Below are positions 43,289-51,325 of a stretch of 64,000 nt of DNA, piece after piece. The first letter of the stretch is position 1. Every line of letters begins with the position of its first letter. The DNA comes from JANOZM01 sp031429355 (lineage in GTDB: Bacteria; Pseudomonadota; Gammaproteobacteria; Burkholderiales; Burkholderiaceae_E): assembly GCA_031429355.1 (NCBI GenBank), contig JANOZM010000004.1, positions 558,001-622,000 on the forward strand, written 5' to 3'. Under the pieces are notes generated by a model. The model was not told where the DNA came from, made no database searches, and saw nothing but the letters and a program-made list of their open reading frames with translations. The position numbers and the translations under genes were made by a program.

Positions 43289-44044
43289 TTAAGCTTTAGG
43301 AGCGTCGGGCGCTACACCAGCATTGAGTTCATCTTGATACTTACGCAAGGCGGCCCAATCGCCCTGTGCGCACATTTGCGCTTGGCGAGCCCAGCTTCCA
43401 GGGTTTGCTAAACGGAAATTAGGGCCAGCAGCTTCCAAAATACCTTGAACACGCGTGATTGGCGCATCGGCTAAAGCGCGGAAAGTTTTAATTCCGTCAG
43501 CCATTAACAATTCTTTGATCTTAGGTCCAATGCCTTCGATGATAATTAAATCATCTTCGCCAGCTTTTTGTGGAACAAAGCCAAATGCACCGGCAGTTGC
43601 CAAAACGCCAGCTACGGCAGCCGCTGCACCAGTAGTTTTAACTTGAGACTCTGCTAGCGAAAGCTTGGCACGTAAGTCGGCGGTGTCTGCACTAGTGCGA
43701 GTAGCATCGTCGGTTCTTGCTTTTAAGGCGGCGTTTGCAGCATCAAGCTCTGCGCGCATTTTTGTAGCGTTTGAATTTGCCGCATCTAAGTCAAGCTGCA
43801 ATTTACTCGAGCTAGTTTTATAGGCATCAAACTCGGATTGCAATTTAGTCGTTTTGCCACCAGCCGCATTTAAATCGCTTTGCAAACTAGACAGCTTGGA
43901 ATTAGCACCATCTAAATCTCGTTTCCAACGAGCACCAGCTTCATCACCATTACGGCGGAATAATTTGTCAAATAATTGCCATAACAACCAACCCGCGGCC
44001 AAACCGGCCAAGAACCATAACCAGCAGCATGAAAAACTAGACAT
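43289..44044 (-). CDS. Membrane-anchored coiled-coil protein with helix-hairpin-helix domain
   Basis: A 251-residue protein. An N-terminal membrane helix (residues about 3-22) precedes a coiled coil (about 40-125, heptad-like LDAANSNATKMRAELDAAN repeats), a short hydrophobic Ala-rich stretch and a helix-hairpin-helix domain (LIIIEGIGPKIKELLMADGI near residue 170). This HhH type is often annotated as 5' DNA nuclease-like, but only the DNA-binding hairpin is visible. It forms a pair with the OmpA-domain gene, suggesting an envelope-linked structure. Confidence 0.75.
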   Translation of the reverse strand: MSSFSCCWLWFLAGLAAGWLLWQLFDKLFRRNGDEAGARWKRDLDGANSKLSSLQSDLNAAGGKTTKLQSEFDAYKTSSSKLQLDLDAANSNATKMRAELDAANAALKARTDDATRTSADTADLRAKLSLAESQVKTTGAAAAVAGVLATAGAFGFVPQKAGEDDLIIIEGIGPKIKELLMADGIKTFRALADAPITRVQGILEAAGPNFRLANPGSWARQAQMCAQGDWAALRKYQDELNAGVAPDAPKA

Positions 44045-44312
44045 TCTTTATCTCCGTAAATTGCAACCAAAATAACAAACTAAAAATTCAACACTGTTTT
44101 TTAGTAAACCAGCCGATCGCATGCAAACGGCGCTTGAACATCGGAGCACCCAACTTAGACGATTAAGATTGAACGAACGGAAACGAATACAAGTTGAGCG
44201 TGTAGTTCGAACGCTCCTATTGCCGAATGGTAACGCAGTTATGAGAGGTTTGGACGCAGCGAGGGTTTGATTCAATAGTCTGACGCAAATTTCCCGATCA
44301 ATCTTGGATTGC

Positions 44313-45677
44313 TTAGTGCGCTGATCCGTATTGCGTGCACATTATCTTCGCTACCGCGCGCAGTTCTTTTGAAGCAAGATTGTTAGCAGCCAAGAGGCCG
44401 AAAAACTCGAACGCTAACTGCTTTGATATTGTAATTGCTTCGTTGCTCGCGCCAACGAAGCGCCCCGTAGCGTCAAAAGGCGAATATTCCGGGGGGCGGC
44501 CCATTTGAGGTGCCCAGCGCATTGCAAGCATGTCGTAACAAGGAGCCAGTTTAAATTTGGTTTTCCAAATACTTTTTGGTTCGTCCACGATAACGCTGAG
44601 GTTGCCCGCGTGCATATCGGTATTGCCAATAAGACCGCCAAAAAGATAAAGAATATTGATTGTTCGGATTGCGTTTTGGTCTAGTTTTTTCAGCAAATGT
44701 AATTGTTTGCCAGTGTCAACCCAATGTTTAATCGGCGCTGGAATAAAAGCTTGATGCAGTTGCGCAAACGAAATCATATGTCGCCGGCCGCACGCGCCAA
44801 CTCGGTCAATGCGCTCACTTTCTAAAAAGGTGCGATTTGGCTCGGTAACTAAACTGCTTACAGGGACTTCAAATCCAGCGTGTGCCAATACTTCCGAAGC
44901 CAGTTGTTCGGTCACCAGCAAATCGTGCCACCGCTGGCCAACCGGCGTATCCAATGGAAAGTTTGTGTATTTGACGATGTACTCGGTTGAGGTGCCTTGG
45001 ACATTGACGCGAGTCACAAATTTTGGTTGTTCGCCGTCGGCGCTTGATTTACCTGGTAAACCGTTAAATTGTTGATCTTGAGCTAGCAGCTCATAGTGCT
45101 TTGCTACGCTATTTGTTGATATACCTTCAACTGAGCAAGTTGCTTGCCAAAGTTCAGGCGCGTTGTCTCCCAAAAGCACGGCGCCGCGCGAGTCAACTTT
45201 GCTGCTAAGCGCTGCGTACAAGTGTTGCGAGCTGTTCCATTGCTCTGAGTTTGTCGGCAAGAAGGGACTGTAAGTGCGAATTTCTTGAACTCTTTGACGA
45301 CCTAAAAAACCTTGAAGTAACAAGGGGCTGAGGTACCAAGGCAAAGGTTCATTGCTTTTTTTTGGATCAAATACATCACGTCCAAACTCAGTCTCAACAC
45401 ACAGTGCGCCGCCGGTCAAATGGATAAGCTCGCCAAATTTTGAAATTGATCCTTGGTCAGTAACCCAATGCAACGATTGCGCGCTTGAGTACCCCAATAT
45501 GGGTTCTAACAAACCGTATAAGGTGTTTTTCCCATTGCCAATGTGAGCAATGGGTAAGGTGCTTTTATTAATTGCGCGCGAAATCGTTGGCTGGCTAACG
45601 CCCAACGCCAAGCCAAGGGAGGTAGCGCTTAAAGGGCCATTTTTCTCTAAAACACTGAATAGATCGGCGCTAATCAA
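44313..45677 (-). CDS. yjjJ: HipA-family kinase with fused N-terminal HTH, YjjJ type
   Basis: A 454-residue protein. Residues 1-45 form a helix-turn-helix (LSATSLGLALGVSQPTISRAI), and the rest is a HipA Ser/Thr kinase fold: GLPGKSSADGEQPKFV is the phosphate-binding region, GGLIGNTDMHAGNLSVI the catalytic loop with its Asp and Asn, and YDMLAMRW the metal-binding motif. The architecture matches E. coli YjjJ, a stand-alone HipA-like toxin with no separate HipB. No antitoxin gene is adjacent. The upstream 180 bases are AT-rich and may hold its operator. Confidence 0.88.
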   Translation of the reverse strand: MISADLFSVLEKNGPLSATSLGLALGVSQPTISRAINKSTLPIAHIGNGKNTLYGLLEPILGYSSAQSLHWVTDQGSISKFGELIHLTGGALCVETEFGRDVFDPKKSNEPLPWYLSPLLLQGFLGRQRVQEIRTYSPFLPTNSEQWNSSQHLYAALSSKVDSRGAVLLGDNAPELWQATCSVEGISTNSVAKHYELLAQDQQFNGLPGKSSADGEQPKFVTRVNVQGTSTEYIVKYTNFPLDTPVGQRWHDLLVTEQLASEVLAHAGFEVPVSSLVTEPNRTFLESERIDRVGACGRRHMISFAQLHQAFIPAPIKHWVDTGKQLHLLKKLDQNAIRTINILYLFGGLIGNTDMHAGNLSVIVDEPKSIWKTKFKLAPCYDMLAMRWAPQMGRPPEYSPFDATGRFVGASNEAITISKQLAFEFFGLLAANNLASKELRAVAKIMCTQYGSAH

Positions 45678-45858
45678 AATAACAGCTTATTTTTGTTAAA
45701 GATCAACAGTTTATAACGATTTTTAGAAGGTTAGCAACTTGTTTTGAATAAATAATGAATGATTAATGGATTGTATTTGAATAGAAAAATCCAATCAAAG
45801 TAAGGTTTTAACTTTGCACCTTACCCCGATTGAGCAGAAAATTTACGCTTCGCAACTA

Positions 45859-46260
45859 TTACTTTACAACTTGAACTTCGGTCACCACATAGTTTCTGCC
45901 TTGTTTTTCAGCAGCAAATTTAATTTTGTCGCCTACTTTGAGGTCTTTAAACAGCGCAGCTTCTTTCATTTGAAACACCATCGTCATGCCTGGCATTTCG
46001 AGGTTTTTAATCTCGCCGTGCTTTAAAGTGATTTTTAGATTCTCTAGGTCGATCTTACGAACTTCGGCGTCTGCCATTGTGGCTGCAGGTTGGGTCTGCT
46101 CTTTCGGGGCGTGATCTTTAGCAGGATGTTCTTTTGACGATTGATCGACAACGGCTCGATCCATATTTTTTGCAATTAGTGGGCTGGCTTGCACAGAAAG
46201 CGATAGGCCTAAAGTGGTCGCGGTAATAATCAATTGGGCGATAGTTTTTGAAGTGTTCAT
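45859..46260 (-). CDS. CusF-like periplasmic copper-binding protein
   Basis: A 133-residue exported protein (leader ending VQASP). Residues about 65-130 are a CusF-type OB-fold: ITLKHGEIKNLEMPGMTMVFQM provides the histidine and the methionine ligands of a Cu(I)/Ag(I) site. The CusF tryptophan at the equivalent position is not evident. It would carry copper to an efflux system. It is the last gene of the minus-strand copper group, 42 bases after the multicopper oxidase. Confidence 0.87.
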   Translation of the reverse strand: MNTSKTIAQLIITATTLGLSLSVQASPLIAKNMDRAVVDQSSKEHPAKDHAPKEQTQPAATMADAEVRKIDLENLKITLKHGEIKNLEMPGMTMVFQMKEAALFKDLKVGDKIKFAAEKQGRNYVVTEVQVVK

Positions 46261-46302
46261 TTGTAGTTCCTTTATTTAATGGTGTAGCGTTGTTTAAGTT
46301 GA

Positions 46303-47733
46303 TTAGTGCCCCGAATGGCCTTTACTTGCAGCCCCTCCGCGTGGTTTTTTTACCTGCACTTCAATATTTTTTGCCGGCATGCGCTCTGCCTTCATCGCTT
46401 GCCCGCCTTCGGCCGCAAAACGAGACGGGTCGGGTAGTGCGCCTTTCCATTCAAACGCGACGGTGCCCGGCGGGTGTTTGTACCAACCGGGGTCTTTATA
46501 GTCACCTGGTTTTTGATCTTTGCGTACCTTTACCATACTAAACATTCCGCCCATTTCTACAGAACCAAACGGCCCGTCGCCGGTCATCATCGGTGCCGTG
46601 TTGTCCGGAATTGGCATATCCATTTCGGCCATGTCAGCCATGCCGCGTTCGCTCATCGCCATATAGTCAGGAATGAGCTTCGTAATTTGTTTGGCTACTT
46701 TGCGATGGTCAACGCCAATCATTGTCGGTACGTCGTGGCCCATTGCATTCATGGTGTGATGGCTTTTATGGCAATGAAACGCCCAATCGCCTTCTTCGTC
46801 GGCAATAAATTCGAATTGGCGCATTTGACCAACTGCAATATCGGTGGTCACTTCGGGCCAACGCGAACCGATGGGCGTGGGACCACCATCCGTTCCGGTG
46901 ACGGTAAATTCATGGCCATGAATATGAATCGGGTGGTTTGTCATTGTTAAGTTTCCAAACCGCATGCGAACGCGGTCATTCTTACGTACAACGAACGGAT
47001 CGATCCCTGGGAATACACGACTGTTCCAAGTCCACAAATTAAAATCGACCATTGTCATAATTTTTGGCGTGTAAGCACCTGGATCGATGTCGTAACTATT
47101 GAGTAAAACGCAAAAGTCACGATCGACTTCTTCAATCAGTGGATGTTTGTTTTTTGGGTGGGTGACCCAAAAGCCCATCATGCCCATCGCCATTTGCGTC
47201 ATTTCATCGGCGTGTGGGTGGTACATAAACGTGCCGGGCCGCCGCGCGATAAATTCGTACACAAACGTTTGTCCTGGTTTTATCGACGGCTGGTTTAAGC
47301 CCGAGACACCGTCCATGCCGTTTGGCAGGCGCTGACCGTGCCAATGCACGCTGGTGTGTTCGGGTAACTTGTTGGTTACAAAGAAACGTACGCGATCACC
47401 TTCGACAACTTCGATAGTTGGACCTGGGGATTGACCGTTGTAGCCCCAAAGATGGGCCTTAAAACCGGGTGACATTTCTCGCACAACTGGTTCAGCCACT
47501 AAATGAAATTCTTTGACGCCTTGGTTCATCCGCCATGGCAAGGTCCAACCGTTTGGCGTCACTACAGGGTTATACGGCCTGCCTGTATTGGGTACCAAGG
47601 GCGGCATCGTGCTGGTTTTAGTTTGGATGACGGGTTCAGGCAAGGCTGCCATGGCAACTCGGCTGACCGATGCAGCCGCTACTGCGCCACCGGCAATGCC
47701 GGCCGATTTAAAAAAGTTTCTGCGTGAGTTCAC
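46303..47733 (-). CDS. Multicopper oxidase, CopA/CumA-like, Tat-exported
   Basis: A 476-residue oxidase. The leader has a twin-arginine motif (NSRRNFFKSAG), so it uses the Tat system encoded at 9.4-10.9 kb. Copper motifs are HWHGQRLPNGMDG, MYHPHADE, HPIHIHGHEF and HCHKSHHTMNAM, giving type 1, 2 and 3 sites. Met-rich segments such as MSERGMADMAEMDMP suggest Cu(I) oxidation. The C-terminus is cut short after the last copper motif, with a tail ending SKGHSGH. It lies between the TolC-like and CusF-like genes. Confidence 0.93.
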   Translation of the reverse strand: MNSRRNFFKSAGIAGGAVAAASVSRVAMAALPEPVIQTKTSTMPPLVPNTGRPYNPVVTPNGWTLPWRMNQGVKEFHLVAEPVVREMSPGFKAHLWGYNGQSPGPTIEVVEGDRVRFFVTNKLPEHTSVHWHGQRLPNGMDGVSGLNQPSIKPGQTFVYEFIARRPGTFMYHPHADEMTQMAMGMMGFWVTHPKNKHPLIEEVDRDFCVLLNSYDIDPGAYTPKIMTMVDFNLWTWNSRVFPGIDPFVVRKNDRVRMRFGNLTMTNHPIHIHGHEFTVTGTDGGPTPIGSRWPEVTTDIAVGQMRQFEFIADEEGDWAFHCHKSHHTMNAMGHDVPTMIGVDHRKVAKQITKLIPDYMAMSERGMADMAEMDMPIPDNTAPMMTGDGPFGSVEMGGMFSMVKVRKDQKPGDYKDPGWYKHPPGTVAFEWKGALPDPSRFAAEGGQAMKAERMPAKNIEVQVKKPRGGAASKGHSGH

Positions 47734-47794
47734 TTGTTAATTCCTAATCAAAGTCTAGTAGTTCGAGCGATAGATTGTTTTGTATTGTTTTGCA

Positions 47795-49210
47795 TTAGTG
47801 GCCAGCGCTACTTGCAGACGATCCGGTCTGCATCGCAGCAACAGGAATGGCCATTGGCTTGCCGACAATTGAGGCATGCAATGCCGCGTCAGCTAACCAA
47901 AACTGCTGCTGCGCATTGATGGCGGCAATAACACTAGAGACTTGATCGCGCGAATCGGCCAGTAGTTCGAAGACACCAATAATCATGCCGTTGTAACGCA
48001 AAATATTTTCGTCATTAATAATTTTGCGCAACGGCACAATTTCATCACGATAGTGTTTGGCAATATCGTAAGTTGTGCGATAGGCCGAATAGCTCTCACG
48101 CAAATGCGAACCAGCTGCGCGTGTAGTGGCTTCCAATTGATTGCTAGCGACCAGCATTTGCGCACTCATGGTCTCACGTTGCAGGCCACCCCAATCGAAT
48201 ATGGGTAATCGCAGTTCTATTTCAAAACCACGACTCGTGCTGCGCGACGAATGATCAAAAACAGTGTCTTTGCGTGCCGCTAATTCAATATCGGTAAAGC
48301 TAGTAACGTAGTTCAAACCTTGCGCTTTTGCAGTCGCATTTAGTGCTAGTTTTGCGATGCCAATGTCTAAACGTTCTTTGCTAGCTAGTGCACCTACCTC
48401 TGAGCCGTCGCGGGGTTTTGCTGGAAGCTCGGGTAAGCGATCAGGAACTGCTAATTTGTTAGCTTGCTCATCGGTTAATCCTAAAACACGAATGAGGGCT
48501 TCTCTGGCAACGGTGGTTGCATGCGTTGCAGTGGCTAATTGCGTTGCCGAATCAGCATAAAACGCTTGTTGTCGAGCGCGCTGTAACTTATTGAAATTAC
48601 CCACCGTTTGCATCCGGCGGGCAAGCTCGGCGCTGGCTTCGGCAATGTCGTTAACTTGTTGAGCGTAGACCAACATTTGTTCGGCTGCGACCGCGCGAAC
48701 CCACGCTTGGCGCACCTCGGTGACATGCTCAATTGTTTGGGTTGCAAGTTGTAATTGCACTTGCTCGATACGTTGCGTGGCAATGCTCGCACGACGGGGC
48801 AATGACAGTAAATCGAGCAAACCAAAGCCCAACATGCGACCAATTTCAAGTTCGTCGCCGGAGCGAATTCTTTCAAACGAAAAAATCGGGTTTGCAATTC
48901 TTGCGCTTTGCGCTGCGCTAGCACCATTGGCCCAGCTTTGGGCTAATAATGCTTGCAAGGCAGGGCTGTTGGTCATAGCGAGCTCGACCGCGTCGCGCTG
49001 ATTTATTGGTTTTTGTAAAAGATTTTCGGCGCGTGCTTGCATTGCTTGGCGCTGTGCTGGCGATCGCGCAAGTTCAAGCTTGCCGTTGCCAAATTCGGCG
49101 GTGACTTGATTCGCTGTACTGACCGATTGATTAATGTCGAAACTTGCGCAACCTGAAAGCGCGAGTGCAACAGCCGTCAAGACAAATAGGGTTTGCTTAG
49201 GCTTCATCAT
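47795..49210 (-). CDS. TolC/CusC-family outer-membrane efflux lipoprotein
   Basis: A 471-residue outer-membrane factor. The leader carries a lipobox (ALSGC, cysteine near residue 21). The body has two repeats of long alpha-helical hairpins with DAVELAMTNSPALQALLAQS and an Ala/Gln-rich second half, as in CusC. It would form the outer-membrane duct of a metal efflux pump. No RND or membrane-fusion partner lies in the cluster. It overlaps the small periplasmic gene before it by four bases. Confidence 0.88.
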   Translation of the reverse strand: MMKPKQTLFVLTAVALALSGCASFDINQSVSTANQVTAEFGNGKLELARSPAQRQAMQARAENLLQKPINQRDAVELAMTNSPALQALLAQSWANGASAAQSARIANPIFSFERIRSGDELEIGRMLGFGLLDLLSLPRRASIATQRIEQVQLQLATQTIEHVTEVRQAWVRAVAAEQMLVYAQQVNDIAEASAELARRMQTVGNFNKLQRARQQAFYADSATQLATATHATTVAREALIRVLGLTDEQANKLAVPDRLPELPAKPRDGSEVGALASKERLDIGIAKLALNATAKAQGLNYVTSFTDIELAARKDTVFDHSSRSTSRGFEIELRLPIFDWGGLQRETMSAQMLVASNQLEATTRAAGSHLRESYSAYRTTYDIAKHYRDEIVPLRKIINDENILRYNGMIIGVFELLADSRDQVSSVIAAINAQQQFWLADAALHASIVGKPMAIPVAAMQTGSSASSAGH

Positions 49211-49644
49211 TTAGTTCCGTGACCTGCATGTGGGTTCGCTGGTTGCGCTGGTTTTGGTGGAATAGCGGTGGCCGGTGATGGCTGTGTAGAAGGCGATCTC
49301 GACGGTATTTCGGTTGGTTTCTTGCCAGATTCAGCATCGGGTTCTTGCGCCTCTTTTAAGTAGGCACGCCATCCGCCAATACGACCAACTTCATCGTTCG
49401 CAGCTTTCCAGTTAGCCGCTTTTTCGTCGGAATAGGGTCGATAATTATCAAACGAAGATTTGTGATTTAAAGCTTGTTTAGGGGGTTGCTTGGTTGCAGC
49501 GGCCATTGGTTTTGCAGGGGTTGTTGTTGGGGCTGTGACTGTTGCAGTTGGACTGGCGGCCGGTTTGTCTTGGGCTAGGCTCAGGCTGTTTAAATGCAAA
49601 GCGGCTAAGCTCGCAAGAAGCCATCGTTGGAGATGTAAGTTCAT
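49207..49644 (-). CDS. Small exported protein of the copper group
   Basis: A 145-residue protein with a signal peptide ending LSLAQ. A Thr/Pro/Ala-rich stretch is followed by FDNYRPYSDEKAANWKAANDEVGRIGGWRAYLKEAQ, which is the only region that looks folded, then a Pro-rich tail ending NPHAGHGTK. The final histidines may bind metal. I do not recognise a family beyond its regular association with copper efflux genes. It is the gene before the TolC-like gene. Confidence 0.65.
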   Translation of the reverse strand: MNLHLQRWLLASLAALHLNSLSLAQDKPAASPTATVTAPTTTPAKPMAAATKQPPKQALNHKSSFDNYRPYSDEKAANWKAANDEVGRIGGWRAYLKEAQEPDAESGKKPTEIPSRSPSTQPSPATAIPPKPAQPANPHAGHGTK

Positions 49645-49708
49645 TAGTAATCCGAGTGTTAACTGTTAAAACAAAAAATTCGACTGTGCGCGTAATGGAT
49701 GCAAGCTG

Positions 49709-49753
49709 CGCAGTGCTGACTACAGGGGGACTAAATACAGGAGGGCTAACTAC
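49709..49753 (-). repeat. Tandem 15-bp repeats in the copper operon spacer
   Basis: Two 15-bp units, 49724-49738 and 49739-49753 (plus-strand form AGGRGGRCTAAMTAC), follow a degenerate first copy ending CTGACTAC at 49723. They lie in the gap between the His-rich gene stop and the next start on the minus strand. Confidence 0.65.
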
Positions 49754-49812
49754 GCGAATCGCAGCAAGTAAAATTGCTACATCGCAAGTGGCCGCAACTA
49801 ATTTAAAAGTTA

Positions 49813-49850
49813 GGGGCGTGCGAAAGCCCCTAGAGCCCTAAGGCTCTAGG
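49813..49850 (-). terminator. Two stacked hairpins at the end of the His-rich gene
   Basis: CCTAGAGCC at 49829-49837 pairs perfectly with GGCTCTAGG at 49842-49850 around a four-base loop, beginning in the stop codon. Next to it, GGGGC at 49813-49817 pairs with GCCCC at 49826-49830, so the two stems compete for bases near 49829. T runs are short. It may attenuate rather than stop transcription into the downstream copper genes. Confidence 0.45.
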
Positions 49851-50304
49851 CGAGGGTTGCTCGCGGAGGTCGTTTTGGACCTTCAAGGCTAGGGCCGAAG
49901 AAGGCCAATTGGTAGGTTTGCAAAAACACTTCAATTGAGGGTAGCTTGCTAAACGGTGTATTGGTTGGCGGAACTGCACAAACGTTGCAACACAAATCGC
50001 AGGCGGGACACTGCTCTGCAAAGTGCGCAACAGTATTGTGCGAACCGGTTTCGTGTTTTTTGTGATCCGTTGAATGGGTCATTTCTGCGTGACTAACAGC
50101 GTGACTAAGCGTGTGCATAGCCGTGTGACTAAGATCGTGCGTGGTTGCGTGGTGCATTTTTTCAGCGGGAAGCTGTTCGCTGTGCGCTGCAGCTTGCGAG
50201 TGATGAGCCGTTGCACAAAACTGCATGCGCGACGCTGCGAAACCCTGCACGGGGATCGACAGAACGAGCAAGCAAGCAAGAATGTGGCGAAAAAGCGTTG
50301 TCAT
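49846..50304 (-). CDS. Histidine-rich exported protein with a cysteine cluster
   Basis: A 152-residue protein from ATG 50304 with a signal peptide ending QGFAA. Residues about 25-95 contain around twenty histidines, many in repeats like HTLSHAVSHAEMTHSTDHKKH, followed by CPACDLCCNVC. Both features suggest copper or other metal binding in the periplasm; the CPxCDLCC motif resembles small copper-resistance proteins of the DUF2946 sort. It is the first gene of the copper group. An upstream ATG at 50340 would extend it by 12 non-leader residues. Confidence 0.7.
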   Translation of the reverse strand: MTTLFRHILACLLVLSIPVQGFAASRMQFCATAHHSQAAAHSEQLPAEKMHHATTHDLSHTAMHTLSHAVSHAEMTHSTDHKKHETGSHNTVAHFAEQCPACDLCCNVCAVPPTNTPFSKLPSIEVFLQTYQLAFFGPSLEGPKRPPRATLA

Positions 50305-50376
50305 ATGTTTAGAGTACGTTAAATTCTTGTCGTTCGTCAACGCACCGGCATTACATCGACCGCCAACATTGTGTAC

Positions 50377-51240
50377 TTACGCGCTTTTCAGTCGCTGGTA
50401 TCCGGCGTACAGGGCCGCATAAATCGGGCCAGGCTTACCATTGCCAACAGGACGACCATCGAGCATCGTGACGGGCAATACTTCTTTAGTGGCAGAACTA
50501 AGCAATATTTCGTCAGCGGTTAGCACTTCGCTTTGATCGACATTGCGCAACTCAAAGGAAATATTTTGGTCTTTGCAGAGAGTTTCTAGTAAACCATAGC
50601 GAATGCCGCGCAATACCAAGTGATTACTTTTTGCGCCCAACACTTTGCCATCTTTAACAATCCACACATTGCTGGCGGCGGCTTCGCTTAAATTTTTATC
50701 ACGAAACATAATGGTTTCCATGCTGCCCACATCGGCACTAATTTGCCTAGAAAAAACCGAGCCTAACAATGAAGTGCTTTTAATATGCGCCTTTTGCCAA
50801 CGAAAATCTTGCGCGCTAACGCAACTGACCCCCATTGCGCGTTGTTCCGTGCTTGCGGGTTTTATTGGTTGAATAAAGGCAAACACGGTAGGCTCAAGAT
50901 CGCTTGGCATTACGTGATCGCGCATTGCAATACCGCGGGTAATTTGCAAATAGATTAAATAGTCTTTGGTTTGATCTGATTGTTCGGCTAATGCCTTAAA
51001 CAGTTCTATCCATTGCGGCCTAGTCTTCGGGTTACCAATTCGCATCTCAGCTAGGCTCCCCTCAAGACGCGAAAGATGATCGTCCATGCGAAACGGTTTA
51101 CCTGCGTATAGGGGCACTACTTCGTAAACGCCATCGCCAAAAATAAAGCCGCGATCCATTACGCTGACCTGTGCTTTGTCGATCGTAGTGAACTGACCAT
51201 TGAGGTAGCACGGTAAAGGAGTTAAATTTGATGGTTTCAT
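50377..51240 (-). CDS. dat: D-amino acid aminotransferase (class IV PLP enzyme)
   Basis: A 287-residue fold-type IV aminotransferase with VMDRGFIFGDGVYEVVPLY at residues 27-45, RLEGSLAEMRI, the PLP lysine in WQKAHIKSTSLLGSV near residue 152, and the SEAAASNVWIV phosphate-binding loop near 185. The VYEVV motif fits D-amino acid (D-alanine) transaminases rather than branched-chain enzymes. It is downstream of a D-aminoacylase, which supports conversion of D-amino acids to keto acids. Confidence 0.88.
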   Translation of the reverse strand: MKPSNLTPLPCYLNGQFTTIDKAQVSVMDRGFIFGDGVYEVVPLYAGKPFRMDDHLSRLEGSLAEMRIGNPKTRPQWIELFKALAEQSDQTKDYLIYLQITRGIAMRDHVMPSDLEPTVFAFIQPIKPASTEQRAMGVSCVSAQDFRWQKAHIKSTSLLGSVFSRQISADVGSMETIMFRDKNLSEAAASNVWIVKDGKVLGAKSNHLVLRGIRYGLLETLCKDQNISFELRNVDQSEVLTADEILLSSATKEVLPVTMLDGRPVGNGKPGPIYAALYAGYQRLKSA

Positions 51241-51268
51241 GGGCTTGATTGGGATTGGGTTACTTTAC

Positions 51269-51325
51269 GAGGCTAAGGCTGTATTTGGAGGCTAAGATTA
51301 TATTCGGAGGCAAAAACTAAATTAA
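51269..51325 (-). repeat. Three tandem 19-bp repeats between the D-aminoacylase and dat
   Basis: Units 51269-51287, 51288-51306 and a more degenerate 51307-51325 share GAGGC(T/A)AA at their start (plus strand). The third includes the D-aminoacylase stop codon at 51322-51324. The array fills most of the 81-base gap before dat. Confidence 0.75.

Noticed and set aside
44048..44275. A 75-residue minus-strand frame between the HhH and YjjJ genes
   Set aside because: Unusual Arg/Ser/Cys composition, no family resemblance and no ribosome binding site. Probably non-coding spacer.
45800..45824. GTAAGGT...ACCTTAC as a CueR/MerR-type copper operator
   Set aside because: It lies downstream of the last copper gene, not before the first one, and the spacing does not fit a MerR-type promoter.
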